From positions 1 through 10,216 of the forward strand of contig NZCO01000029.1 of the NCBI GenBank assembly GCA_002686445.1: DNA of 10,216 nt, in the 5' to 3' direction. This DNA is from a bacterium. GTDB lineage: Bacteria; Patescibacteriota; Andersenbacteria; UBA10190. Both the position numbers and the translations under genes were made by a program. This document shows positions 1 through 6,726 of the stretch, piece by piece. Position 1 is the stretch's first letter. Each line of letters starts with the position of its first letter. The notes below the pieces were generated by a model, which was not told where the DNA came from, did not search any database, and saw only the letters and a list, made by a program, of their open reading frames with translations.

Positions 1-97
1 CCTCCTCACGGAAAGCGGATAGATTAAGTTTCTGGTTCTCTTCGAGGAAGATTTGGTTTAATTGCCTGAGCTTTGATTCACATTCAGATGGGATCAT
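1..97 (-). CDS. rsmG: Probable 16S rRNA m7G527 methyltransferase RsmG, N-terminal fragment
   Basis: The minus strand is open from ATG at 97..95 to the window edge, giving 32 residues that begin MIPSECESKLRQLNQ and continue FLEENQKLNLSAFREE. A helix ending in N-x-K-x-N-L-(S/T)-A-x-R is the usual N-terminus of RsmG (GidB), which methylates N7 of G527 in 16S rRNA using S-adenosylmethionine. The catalytic Rossmann domain lies outside the window, so the call rests on this short signature alone. No good Shine-Dalgarno precedes the ATG; an AAGG lies about 20 bases upstream. The gene is divergent from the surface-protein gene at 509. A different protein with a similar N-terminal helix cannot be excluded. 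Confidence 0.66.
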   Translation of the reverse strand, partial: MIPSECESKLRQLNQIFLEENQKLNLSAFREE

Positions 98-138
98 CCG
101 GTGAATGGTAGCAATTTTGCCTTAATAAAGCCAAAAAC

Positions 139-157
139 ATCCTGTAGGTAACAGGAT
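139..157. promoter_or_regulatory. Small perfect hairpin upstream of rsmG
   Basis: ATCCTGT (139-145) and ACAGGAT (151-157) form a perfect 7-bp inverted repeat with a 5-base loop, about 40 bases before the rsmG start. It could be an operator or a leader hairpin. No T-run follows on either strand, so it is not a convincing terminator. Confidence 0.4.
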
Positions 158-214
158 ATGCCAAATGAGATGGTATATCGAGAAATTGGCTTAAATATAA
201 GGAAAAGTAGGTGT

Positions 215-252
215 TTGACAAGTATTGACAATATTATATAAATACATATAAT
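215..252 (+). promoter_or_regulatory. Two overlapping sigma70-type promoters for the first surface-protein gene
   Basis: Two perfect TTGACA boxes lie 10 bases apart (215-220 and 225-230). The first has TATAAA at 237-242 and the second TATAAT at 247-252, each with a 16-base spacer. Transcription would start near 249 and 259, leaving a leader of about 250 bases before the ATG at 509. Two consensus promoters offset by one helical turn suggest strong expression. Confidence 0.7.
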
Positions 253-259
253 ACTTTGG

Positions 260-508
260 TACCTTGACGCCTTTTGGCTCGGTTTTTACAAGCTGAAGCG
301 GCTAAGGTCATTGATCCTTGACTCCACAGGTTTACCTTATGGAGAGAGAATATATCGTTATGCAATAGGCGTATGCACTAGAGAGCAATAAGGAGAACAA
401 AGCTCTAGCAAGACTGCGTCCGAAAGGGATAGCGCAGTCGCAAATGTTTTTTGTTTCACATTTTTGAGTAAGTCACTACAACTAAACGTTTCGTAAAGGT
501 TAAGAAGA
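260..508 (+). promoter_or_regulatory. Long structured 5' leader of the first surface-protein gene
   Basis: About 250 bases lie between the promoters and the ATG, with no convincing gene. I see three consecutive hairpins. CTCCA (322-326) pairs with TGGAG (340-344), with AGG/CCT nested inside. CTAGAG (378-383) pairs with CTCTAG (403-408), competing with AGAGC/GCTCT (382-386/402-406). GACTGCG (412-418) pairs with CGCAGTC (433-439), with an inner TCC/GGA pair and a GAAAG loop. The last is followed after 7 bases by six Ts (447-452) and could act as an attenuator. A minus-strand 68-codon frame here looks like chance. I could not match it to a known riboswitch class. Confidence 0.45.
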
Positions 509-2716
509 ATGAGTATTTTGCAAAGTCGTCTTTCAGCTCGTCGTGCCAACAAGAACCGACACAATCGTAGAAGGAATCGAGTGGTTGGCGGTGAGAGGTT
601 GTGCAGGCGAGACTATCTAGCAGCCAATCCGTTCGCGGATGTTAACATGGATGGTTTTGTTTCGCCGATCGACGCTCTGGTTCTGGTTAACGATCTGAAC
701 AACAACGGCGTTGGGGATCACAGCTTGATCCACAACCAACCGTTCACGTTTCTTGACGTTAATCGCGACGGAATGCGAACCCCGAGTGATGTCTTGCAGG
801 TCATCGGCATCCTGAACTCCGACGGTGCCGGAGAAGTCGAGTACGGCGGGCATCGGAACTTTACCGACCCCACCGAGCCGTTTGCATGGCTCGACTACAA
901 CGACGACGGACGGATCACGGATGCCGACACCGAAGCCGCGGTCGATTATCTGATGGCCAACGGTGAGACGGACAACGACGTGTTCACAACCGCACCGAAG
1001 TGGCTTGACGGGAATTTCAACGGCCGTGTCACACGCACGGATGCGTGGGGTCCGGAGATGTGGATCAGGGAGCACGGGTACACCGAGTATCCGTTGCCCG
1101 AGGTCGATCCTATCTTCCTTGATGCGACTGAGACGCCGGGGCCCTACAGCGTCATCCACGTCGAGAACGCGAACGGAATCGAACTTGCCAAGGCCAATGT
1201 CAACGCTTACGGCGGGGACATCAACTGGACGCAGGTCGAGTATTCTACCGTCGAAGGATCGGCGGCGAATATCGAACGTGGTTATCTCCGAATCGGTGGC
1301 ACAATCGTCTCGGAGACGACCGCTCGCGATGGAGGCTACTTCACATTCGATCTGGGAGCGGGTTACGGCCTTGGCGAGGAGGCGACCGTCGGAATGGAAT
1401 TCCTGGCTGACGTGGCCAGCAACCTGACCGGCGAAAACCCGTCGATTCGGGTTGAGCTGAGCTGGTTGGACGGTGAGGTCATGGAAGACGGGCGACCGAT
1501 CGATGGCTGGAGCATTGGTCATTACGACCAGCCAGTCGTCAACTTGCAACCCCACGGCGATCTGTTTGTGACCGAAAGTCCAGTTCCTGCTCGACAGATG
1601 CTCCTTGGTACAGGGGCTGCCCGAGGGATCGGGCTCAACCTGCGATCGGACGGCGGCGAGCCGGCAGACGTTTATGAGCTACAGTTCACGTCGGTAACGT
1701 CGACGCGATCTGTTGATTATTTCAACGTCTTCACCGCAAACTCCGGTGAGCCCACCAATCATATCGGCCGGGCCAACATCGGAGCGTGTGACCTCAATAC
1801 TGTTCCGTTGCCGTCGAATACCTACTGTGCTCATTTCCAGAATGAACAGCTTGTGATTCTGCCAGGCGAGACGTACACCGTGTACGCAATGCCTGTTCTG
1901 AAATCGGATGTTCAGGACGGAATGTCGGGCGATACTCTGATCGTTGGAGTTGGTGCTACTGGTCACGGAGACGTGGTGATTGGTCAGCAGTCAGTCAAGG
2001 TTCGAGGTCGGACCTCGGGCAATGACTACGCTTACAACGTCGAAGGTTCTACCAACGGCGTCGTGATCGGACATGACAACTTCGGCCGGCCCAACGAGCC
2101 CATTATCAGCAAGCCGCACGAATTGTATGGCTCGCAGATCAATCAGTTCGATACGGTTGTTCACACCGATATCGCTGCCATGCCGACGGGCTGGACGGAC
2201 GTTCTGCAACTGCGGATCGGAACCTCCAACCACGATAACAGCGAGAACGGATTGAATAATCGGGCTGTGGAAGGACTGATCGTTCCGTTTACGTCTTACA
2301 ACGAGCGCATGAGTCCGCGAGCGTATTTGTATAACGCTGCGGATGCAATCGTACTGGCCCACGCCAGTGGCATCTACGATGTGAACGGGGTTCAGATGAA
2401 TGAAGAGTTCGTTACAAATGGCGAGTACTATGCCGTTTTCGACGGACTGCGGGATAACGATGTGAACACGGAAATCGGTCCCGCCGAGGAAATCGACCTC
2501 ATCATGGCGATGAATTTCTTCGGATCCGATGATCCGAGCGTTGCCTCGATGTACCAAGCTCGTTTCGACCACCATGACTCCAAGTCGCTTGCCGGCTTTG
2601 CCTACGGGCAGAACCATTTGCTGACAGTCGACGAGGATGCCACGACCGAAATCTTCAGCACCTGGACGGATGCCTCGGCACATAACGTCCTCGAGGGGAC
2701 GCTGTTCCAGAGCTGA
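509..2716 (+). CDS. Secreted surface protein with four dockerin-like EF-hand loops (Planctomycetes-type)
   Basis: A 735-residue protein. Residues 1-40 are very basic and end in ERLCRRDYLAAN, a degenerate form of the planctomycetal N-terminal export motif (LExLExRxLLAA). Four calcium-loop/dockerin type I-like repeats follow: DVNMDGFVSPID (44-55), DVNRDGMRTPSD (83-94), DYNDDGRITDAD (129-140) and DGNFNGRVTRTD (167-178). The first two have the planctomycete-style helix ending NDLN or GILN. The remaining roughly 540 residues look like beta-sandwich extracellular modules: polar, Gly/Asn/Thr-rich, few Lys, with two Cys (427, 440). No membrane helix or sorting signal is visible at the C-terminus. The start is supported by AAAGG 9 bases upstream. 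Base composition is clearly GC-richer than pyrE next door. The role is inferred to be calcium-stabilised attachment or cell-surface display; the ligand is unknown. Confidence 0.8.
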   Translation: MSILQSRLSARRANKNRHNRRRNRVVGGERLCRRDYLAANPFADVNMDGFVSPIDALVLVNDLNNNGVGDHSLIHNQPFTFLDVNRDGMRTPSDVLQVIGILNSDGAGEVEYGGHRNFTDPTEPFAWLDYNDDGRITDADTEAAVDYLMANGETDNDVFTTAPKWLDGNFNGRVTRTDAWGPEMWIREHGYTEYPLPEVDPIFLDATETPGPYSVIHVENANGIELAKANVNAYGGDINWTQVEYSTVEGSAANIERGYLRIGGTIVSETTARDGGYFTFDLGAGYGLGEEATVGMEFLADVASNLTGENPSIRVELSWLDGEVMEDGRPIDGWSIGHYDQPVVNLQPHGDLFVTESPVPARQMLLGTGAARGIGLNLRSDGGEPADVYELQFTSVTSTRSVDYFNVFTANSGEPTNHIGRANIGACDLNTVPLPSNTYCAHFQNEQLVILPGETYTVYAMPVLKSDVQDGMSGDTLIVGVGATGHGDVVIGQQSVKVRGRTSGNDYAYNVEGSTNGVVIGHDNFGRPNEPIISKPHELYGSQINQFDTVVHTDIAAMPTGWTDVLQLRIGTSNHDNSENGLNNRAVEGLIVPFTSYNERMSPRAYLYNAADAIVLAHASGIYDVNGVQMNEEFVTNGEYYAVFDGLRDNDVNTEIGPAEEIDLIMAMNFFGSDDPSVASMYQARFDHHDSKSLAGFAYGQNHLLTVDEDATTEIFSTWTDASAHNVLEGTLFQS

Positions 2717-2742
2717 TCGGAGAAACGTAGACAAGACTACAA

Positions 2743-2810
2743 GGTAAACCTACATAGGAGTTCAAGGAAGAGCCTGACCGCCATTGCGCAGTTGGGCTCT
2801 TTCTTTATGC
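2743..2810 (+). terminator. 3' UTR module and intrinsic terminator after the first surface-protein gene
   Basis: AGAGCC (2769-2774) pairs with GGCTCT (2795-2800), with CGC/GCG nested in the loop, followed by TTCTTT. It starts 52 bases after the TGA stop. The surrounding segment (TAGGAG 2755-2760, GCCTGACCG 2772-2780, GTTGGGC 2791-2797, TATGC 2806-2810) recurs in the same order after the second surface-protein gene. Confidence 0.75.
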
Positions 2811-2872
2811 CGGTTTTTTTGAATCTAGCACACAGGTTAATCTCTCTCATCATGGTTCAGACAATCTGACTA

Positions 2873-2902
2873 TTGAAGAAAGTGGATTAGTGAGTGTATG
2901 AT
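2873..2902 (+). promoter_or_regulatory. Possible pyrE promoter
   Basis: TTGAAG (2873-2878) and TATGAT (2897-2902) with an 18-base spacer, 43 bases before the pyrE ATG. The boxes are imperfect, but the terminator upstream means pyrE should need its own promoter. Confidence 0.4.
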
Positions 2903-2904
2903 CA

Positions 2905-2942
2905 ACCCCCTAAGATCTAAGTTCTAAGTTCTACCCCCTAAA
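2905..2942. repeat. Short tandem TCTAAGT repeat between CCCCCTAA boxes
   Basis: Three CTAAG-type units (CTAAGATCTAAGTTCTAAGT) lie between two copies of CCCCCTAA (near 2906-2913 and 2935-2942), immediately before the pyrE start. It is a short low-complexity element, different in sequence from the other intergenic repeats of the window. Confidence 0.55.
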
Positions 2943-2945
2943 CAT

Positions 2946-3596
2946 ATGCCCCATGGCAAACGAATCGCGGAACTACTTCTAAACATCGGTGCAGTGAAAG
3001 TTTCTGTTGATCCACCTTTTACATGGACAAGTGGAATCAAGGCTCCGATATATTGTGACAATAGAATGGTATATAGCCATCCTGACGCGAGGGACTTTGT
3101 TGTGCAGGCGCTCTTATCCAGAGTTCGAGCATTGCATGTTGAACCTGATGTAATCGCGGGGACTGCAAGTGCTGGAATTGGATGGGGAGCATTGGTTGCA
3201 AGCTTTCTAAGGTTGCCTTTTGTTTATGTTAGAAAGAGTACAAAAGAGCATGGTGCAAAGAAGAGAATTGAAGGGGATTTGTCTTCGGGGAAGCACATAG
3301 TTCTTATCGAGGATCTGATTTCAACAGGCGGCAGTTCAGTCTCTGCTGTGGAGGCTTTGCGGGAAGAAGGGGAAGCCACTGTTTCGGATGTAGTGGCAAT
3401 ATTTGATTATGGACTCTTGAAATCTGCAGAGAAGGCACAGCAATTTGGTGTCAAATATCATCCTCTTTCTGGCCTGCCTCAGCTTCTGGATGTAGCCACG
3501 GAATTGGGCTCAATTACAGAGGAAGAAGCTGAAATTGCAGCTCAATTTGCCAAAGATCCGGAGAATTGGTTCTCGAAGATCTCGTTAGTCTCATAA
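2946..3596 (+). CDS. pyrE: Orotate phosphoribosyltransferase
   Basis: A cytoplasmic enzyme joining orotate to PRPP to give orotidine 5'-phosphate, the fifth step of de novo UMP synthesis. The 216-residue length is normal for PyrE. The PRPP-binding signature VLIEDLISTGGSS is at residues 119-131. The catalytic-loop region YVRKSTKEHGAKKRIEG (94-110) has the expected Lys/His pattern, and FTWTSGIKAPIYCDNR (25-40) is the orotate-side N-terminal motif. The stop is TAA. No Shine-Dalgarno is obvious; a repeat lies directly before the ATG. The gene lies between the two surface-protein genes in the same direction but has AT-richer native composition. No pyrF or other pyr gene is adjacent. Confidence 0.96.
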   Translation: MPHGKRIAELLLNIGAVKVSVDPPFTWTSGIKAPIYCDNRMVYSHPDARDFVVQALLSRVRALHVEPDVIAGTASAGIGWGALVASFLRLPFVYVRKSTKEHGAKKRIEGDLSSGKHIVLIEDLISTGGSSVSAVEALREEGEATVSDVVAIFDYGLLKSAEKAQQFGVKYHPLSGLPQLLDVATELGSITEEEAEIAAQFAKDPENWFSKISLVS

Positions 3597-3645
3597 TTTC
3601 CAGGCCAATAGCGGAATAGAGGAGAAATAGTATATTCTAATAGAA

Positions 3646-3676
3646 TTGACAAAACAAGGTTTCGAGGTATTATAAT
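3646..3676 (+). promoter_or_regulatory. Promoter of the second surface-protein gene
   Basis: A consensus TTGACA (3646-3651) is followed by TATTAT (3668-3673, 16-base spacer) overlapping TATAAT (3671-3676, 19-base spacer). The predicted leader of about 110 bases contains a hairpin built from AAGGA/TCCTT enclosing GGT/ACC and ACTT/AAGT (about 3722-3756). Confidence 0.6.
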
Positions 3677-3795
3677 CGACTTTACTGTGTGTGTCTATTT
3701 TTGGTTTTGACCAGTAATTAAAGGAAAGGTGCACTTGTAAAGTACCGCTCCTTATAAATTATTGGTTTCATTGTTTTTCGCAAAGGATGAGAGTC

Positions 3796-3819
3796 ATGCG
3801 TAACAAGGGACAATTGTGA
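3796..3819 (+). other. Best ribosome start for the second surface-protein gene, interrupted by TGA at codon 8
   Basis: ATG 3796 is preceded by AAAGG (3782-3786) with a 9-base gap, and by TTTCG one base before that. The same arrangement stands before the first surface-protein gene (TTTCG 489-493, AAAGG 495-499, ATG 509). Translation gives MRNKGQL then TGA (3817-3819). Directly in the same frame follow SSNGVASASSLHARRTKC and the rest of the protein. This may be a nonsense-interrupted start, a readthrough/recoding site, or a seven-residue leader peptide with reinitiation at TTG 3850. Confidence 0.55.
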
Positions 3820-3849
3820 TCGTCAAATGGAGTTGCGAGCGCGAGCAGT

Positions 3850-5490
3850 TTGCACGCGCGTCGCACGAAATGCCGTAGAAATGCGGCACGCAGATTGTTG
3901 CTTGAGCCGCTCGAGAATCGTGTGATGCTCGCGGCGGACTTGGAATTAGGTTGGGCCGTCCCGATTGACGTCGAGAACTTGCACGTCGTTGACTTACGCC
4001 TTTCGGCCACAAGTCACGACGGACAGTCCAACGACGTAATAATCGAGGCGGATCTGCCCCCAGGGTTGGTGCTTGGCGTTCCGGCAATGGATGCCGGATG
4101 GGAGATGCTTGGCGGAAAACTGCGCAACGCCGTCGGAAACATTCCCGACGGGCATACCGCGTCCGTTTATCTTCCACTCTACGGCGTAGACTTGGTGGAA
4201 GATGATCTGGTCGACCTGATTGCGCACGCGGTTGTTAGCGGCACGGATACGGATCCGAGCAACAACGAAGCCGCGAAGCAGATTCGTGTCTGGAGTGGAC
4301 GCCGAAATGATACCAACGGCGACGGTGTGGTAGCGCCTCTGGATGCGTTGCAGGTCATAAACGATCTCAATTCGTATGGCTCGCGCAACGTGTCTGCAGC
4401 GATCCCGAGTAATCCGCTTGATGTCAACGGCGATGGTGTGATAGCGCCTATCGATGTGTTGGTGATAATCAACGACCTCAATTCGAACGGCTCGCGTACC
4501 TTGCCTAGACCGATCCCGGCGGACGATCCTGAACCGCTTGCGTATACTGTTGAAGTCGCGCATCAACGGGTCAACCAGAACGTCGGGGAACGGGTGCAAG
4601 AAGACGTGCACCTGGGAACACCGCGTTTCGTTCACAGCGAAACGGATCCGCTTGTAGTTGATGCGGTGTTCACGATTGGTTGGTCGAACGTTACGTATCC
4701 TCCGTCTGGCGACATGGAACCCACGTTCATTACCTCAACTGAGGTTGTGGAAGTGGCGACGGGTAACACCGTCAGTGTCGAGTTGGTGGGTAGCACAGAA
4801 GCCGTGTCGAATGTCAGGATCGAACAGGATTACGTTGCTCACTTGGGCGCCATTACAACCGGCGCGGAGTACAACGTACTGATCGATTTCTCGGCAGGAG
4901 CGTATCGTGGTGACGAAGTTGACTTGATCGTCGGAGACGTTCAGTTCGACACTGTGGAGGTGGTTCAGAATCCACCGCCGCAAGTCCAACCGCCCGGACC
5001 GCCCGTTCCGCCGACGCTACCGGCTAATGTGTTCGTCATCACGGATGACATGCCGTTCGAAACGGTAGTGGAGCCCGGCGACATAGCTATCAGGGCGCTC
5101 AACGCCCAGGGCTACTCGACGCCGGTCGACTCAACCGTTACGGAGATCGTCATTGGAACGGATTCCTCTGTCCAAGGCGACCTGACGAACGTGTTCGCCG
5201 CGATGATCTGGGCGGACGATGGGAACGGCGGAGCCGTTCAGATGTCGAATGCGGTTCAACCCGCTAACGGCGTCTTGACCTTCACCTGGCCGGATAACGG
5301 AAACTTCATCTTCGATGATGATCCGTTGGATTGGTGGGTTGAGGTCGACATTTTTGCCGAACCGTTGGCGATGGGCGTGCCGTTCAGACTGACCATCGAA
5401 AGCGTCACCGCGCTCGACGAGAACCTGGTGGCCAGTGTCATCGACGTGGACCTAAGTGGTCTCACGACGAAGGTCATCGTTGATGACTGA
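3850..5490 (+). CDS. Secreted surface protein with Planctomycetes export motif, DUF11-like domain and paired dockerin repeats
   Basis: 546 residues when read from TTG 3850, the only usual start codon after the in-frame TGA at 3817 and before the export motif. Residues 1-30 are basic and carry LLLEPLENRVMLAAD (16-30), a textbook planctomycetal extracellular N-terminal motif. Residues 31-147 resemble a DUF11-type beta-sandwich (ADLPPGLVLG at 67-76, TDPSNNEA at 134-141). Two dockerin-like calcium repeats follow, DTNGDGVVAPLD (154-165) and DVNGDGVIAPID (191-202), each ending INDLN. A further beta-rich region (231-374), a proline-rich linker (375-391) and a C-terminal beta domain (392-546) complete it. 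No membrane anchor is visible. Composition is GC-rich compared with pyrE and pheS. Being a pseudogene through the early TGA is possible, but the rest of the frame is intact. Confidence 0.75.
   Translation: MHARRTKCRRNAARRLLLEPLENRVMLAADLELGWAVPIDVENLHVVDLRLSATSHDGQSNDVIIEADLPPGLVLGVPAMDAGWEMLGGKLRNAVGNIPDGHTASVYLPLYGVDLVEDDLVDLIAHAVVSGTDTDPSNNEAAKQIRVWSGRRNDTNGDGVVAPLDALQVINDLNSYGSRNVSAAIPSNPLDVNGDGVIAPIDVLVIINDLNSNGSRTLPRPIPADDPEPLAYTVEVAHQRVNQNVGERVQEDVHLGTPRFVHSETDPLVVDAVFTIGWSNVTYPPSGDMEPTFITSTEVVEVATGNTVSVELVGSTEAVSNVRIEQDYVAHLGAITTGAEYNVLIDFSAGAYRGDEVDLIVGDVQFDTVEVVQNPPPQVQPPGPPVPPTLPANVFVITDDMPFETVVEPGDIAIRALNAQGYSTPVDSTVTEIVIGTDSSVQGDLTNVFAAMIWADDGNGGAVQMSNAVQPANGVLTFTWPDNGNFIFDDDPLDWWVEVDIFAEPLAMGVPFRLTIESVTALDENLVASVIDVDLSGLTTKVIVDD
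4309..4497 (+). repeat. Internal duplicated dockerin segment
   Basis: Two near-copies of about 78 bases (4309-4386 and 4420-4497), period 111 bases, encode the two EF-hand-like units. Shared blocks include AACGGCGA, GGTGTG, TAGCGCCT and CTCAATTCG. Similarity at the DNA level, with synonymous changes, suggests a duplication. Confidence 0.75.
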
Positions 5491-5527
5491 AAAACAACCG
5501 GTCAAAGGCCTTGTGCCTGCGATACGG

Positions 5528-5586
5528 TTGAAACCAATTTAGGAGCGTAGCCGCCTGACCGAAAGGTTGGGCGGCTTTCGCTATGC
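5528..5586 (+). terminator. 3' UTR module and intrinsic terminator after the second surface-protein gene
   Basis: AGCCGCC (5549-5555) pairs with GGCGGCT (5570-5576). TGACC and GGTTG continue the stem around a GAAA tetraloop, and TTTCG follows. It lies 58 bases after the stop. TAGGAG (5540-5545), GCCTGACCG (5553-5561), GTTGGGC (5566-5572) and TATGC (5582-5586) match the module after the first surface-protein gene. Confidence 0.8.
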
Positions 5587-5587
5587 T

Positions 5588-5690
5588 AAAAAGAGGAAAC
5601 AGAGGAGTCAGAGGAAGCAGAAGAAACAGAAGAGTACTCTAGCAATTCCTCTGAAACGTCTGGTTCTTCTGTTTCCTCTGTGTTTCTTAT
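5588..5690. repeat. Purine/pyrimidine inverted low-complexity repeat
   Basis: The left arm (about 5590-5635) is built from AGAGGAAACAGA-like purine units. The right arm (about 5646-5690) is the approximate reverse complement (TTCTTCTGTTTCCTCTGTG). About ten bases separate the arms. It fills the gap between the convergent second surface-protein gene and pheS, ending exactly at the pheS stop codon. It could form a long imperfect hairpin in either transcript. Confidence 0.75.
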
Positions 5691-6722
5691 TTAAAACTGC
5701 CTAAGGAAGCGCACATCCCCGGGGAACAACTCCCTTATACTTTTAATTCGATGCTTGATCATAACCATCCGGTCAACTCCGAATCCGAATGCAAATCCCT
5801 GCCACTTGTCGGGATCAATATCACAATTCTTAAGTACATTCGGATGAACCATTCCGCATCCTACAATCTCTAGCCAGTCTCCTTCTTTTGTCTTATCTTC
5901 TCCGGTCCACTTCATGTCCATCTCTAGCCCAGGTTCAACAAATGGGAAGTAGCCGGTTCGAAATCTAAATTCAGCATCCTGTGTTATTAGTTCCTGTACG
6001 CACTTAATCATTACCGCCTTCATGTTAGCCAAGGTAATATCTTTACCAACCATTAATCCTTCCAACTGATGAAACATTGGAGAGTGCGTTGCGTCATCGT
6101 CTTTCCTATATGTTTTCCCTGGGAAGATAGCCTTGAGGGGTGGCTTATTTTTTTGCATGTATCTTACTTGGCATGGTGATGTGTGTGCTCGAAGAGTCAG
6201 TCTGTTATCGGGTGCTGTTTGCTTTTTCATGTAGAAAACGTCAGCCCAGTCACGCGCTGCATGGTCTTTTGGAAAATTCAGAAGATCAAAATTGTATTCT
6301 TCCGGTTCTATCTCCGGTCCTCTGAATACATCAAATCCCATTCGTCCAAAAACTTCCTCTGCCTGTCTTATAAATTCGGGTATAAGATGAAGGTGCCCGC
6401 GTTCTTTTTCCGGAAGATCCAGAGTCACATCGATAGAATCACTTTTGGCAAGTACGTCTCCTGTGGGAGTCTCTAGATCATTCTGTAGTTTCTCTAGCTC
6501 CTCAACCAGTATTTGCTTTTGTTCATTAAGTTCCTTTGCTTGCACTTTTTTCTCATCGGGACTTAAATCCTTCAACTTCTTCATTGCAAGCGTCATTACG
6601 CCCTGTTTGCGTCCAAATAGCTCCTGTTCAATATCTTCCAGATCGTTCAAGGTAGAGACCTTTTTTATTTTCTTTGCATATTCGGCCCACATGCCGGCGC
6701 TGGATTTAGAACTGTTAGACAT
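5691..6722 (-). CDS. pheS: Phenylalanyl-tRNA synthetase alpha subunit
   Basis: The catalytic subunit of the (alpha-beta)2 enzyme that charges tRNA-Phe. The 343-residue length is usual for bacterial PheS. Residues 1-95 form the N-terminal coiled-coil arm. RGPEIEPEEYNFDLLN (134-149) and LRAHTSPCQVRYM (177-189) are typical class II core segments. Motif 2 is seen in GKTYRKDDDATHSP (202-215) with HQLEGL (218-223). FPFVEPGLEM (259-268) is the Phe-pocket region, and motif 3 is GFAFGFGVDRM (309-319). The start is ATG 6722, with a TATAAT about 12 bases upstream, so the mRNA is nearly leaderless. pheT, usually just downstream of pheS, is absent: the next gene in that direction is the opposing surface-protein gene. 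Confidence 0.97.
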   Translation of the reverse strand: MSNSSKSSAGMWAEYAKKIKKVSTLNDLEDIEQELFGRKQGVMTLAMKKLKDLSPDEKKVQAKELNEQKQILVEELEKLQNDLETPTGDVLAKSDSIDVTLDLPEKERGHLHLIPEFIRQAEEVFGRMGFDVFRGPEIEPEEYNFDLLNFPKDHAARDWADVFYMKKQTAPDNRLTLRAHTSPCQVRYMQKNKPPLKAIFPGKTYRKDDDATHSPMFHQLEGLMVGKDITLANMKAVMIKCVQELITQDAEFRFRTGYFPFVEPGLEMDMKWTGEDKTKEGDWLEIVGCGMVHPNVLKNCDIDPDKWQGFAFGFGVDRMVMIKHRIKSIRELFPGDVRFLRQF

Positions 6723-6726
6723 GTTG

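Noticed and set aside
378..444. c-di-GMP-I (GEMM) riboswitch.
   Set aside because: The GCAAA/GAAA-like pieces are present but the conserved CAGGGCAAACC and ACGCAAAGCC tracts are missing.
358..564. 68-codon minus-strand frame in the leader.
   Set aside because: Cys/Leu-rich with no domain, no ribosome site, overlaps the gene start and leader hairpins.
617..1555. 312-codon minus-strand open frame inside the first surface gene.
   Set aside because: It mirrors a GC-rich coding frame and has no recognisable motif; the plus-strand protein has dockerin repeats.
2772..2797. GCCTGAC...GTTGGGC resembles integron attC core boxes (RYYYAAC/GTTRRRY).
   Set aside because: The boxes are only about 12 to 20 bases apart, the left one has GAC not AAC, no L boxes are seen, no integrase is present, and a T-run follows, so terminator fits better.
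3817..3819. TGA reassigned to glycine, as in Gracilibacteria and Absconditabacteria.
   Set aside because: The long housekeeping frames (pyrE, pheS, purE) contain no internal TGA, and both surface genes end at TGA just before their terminators.
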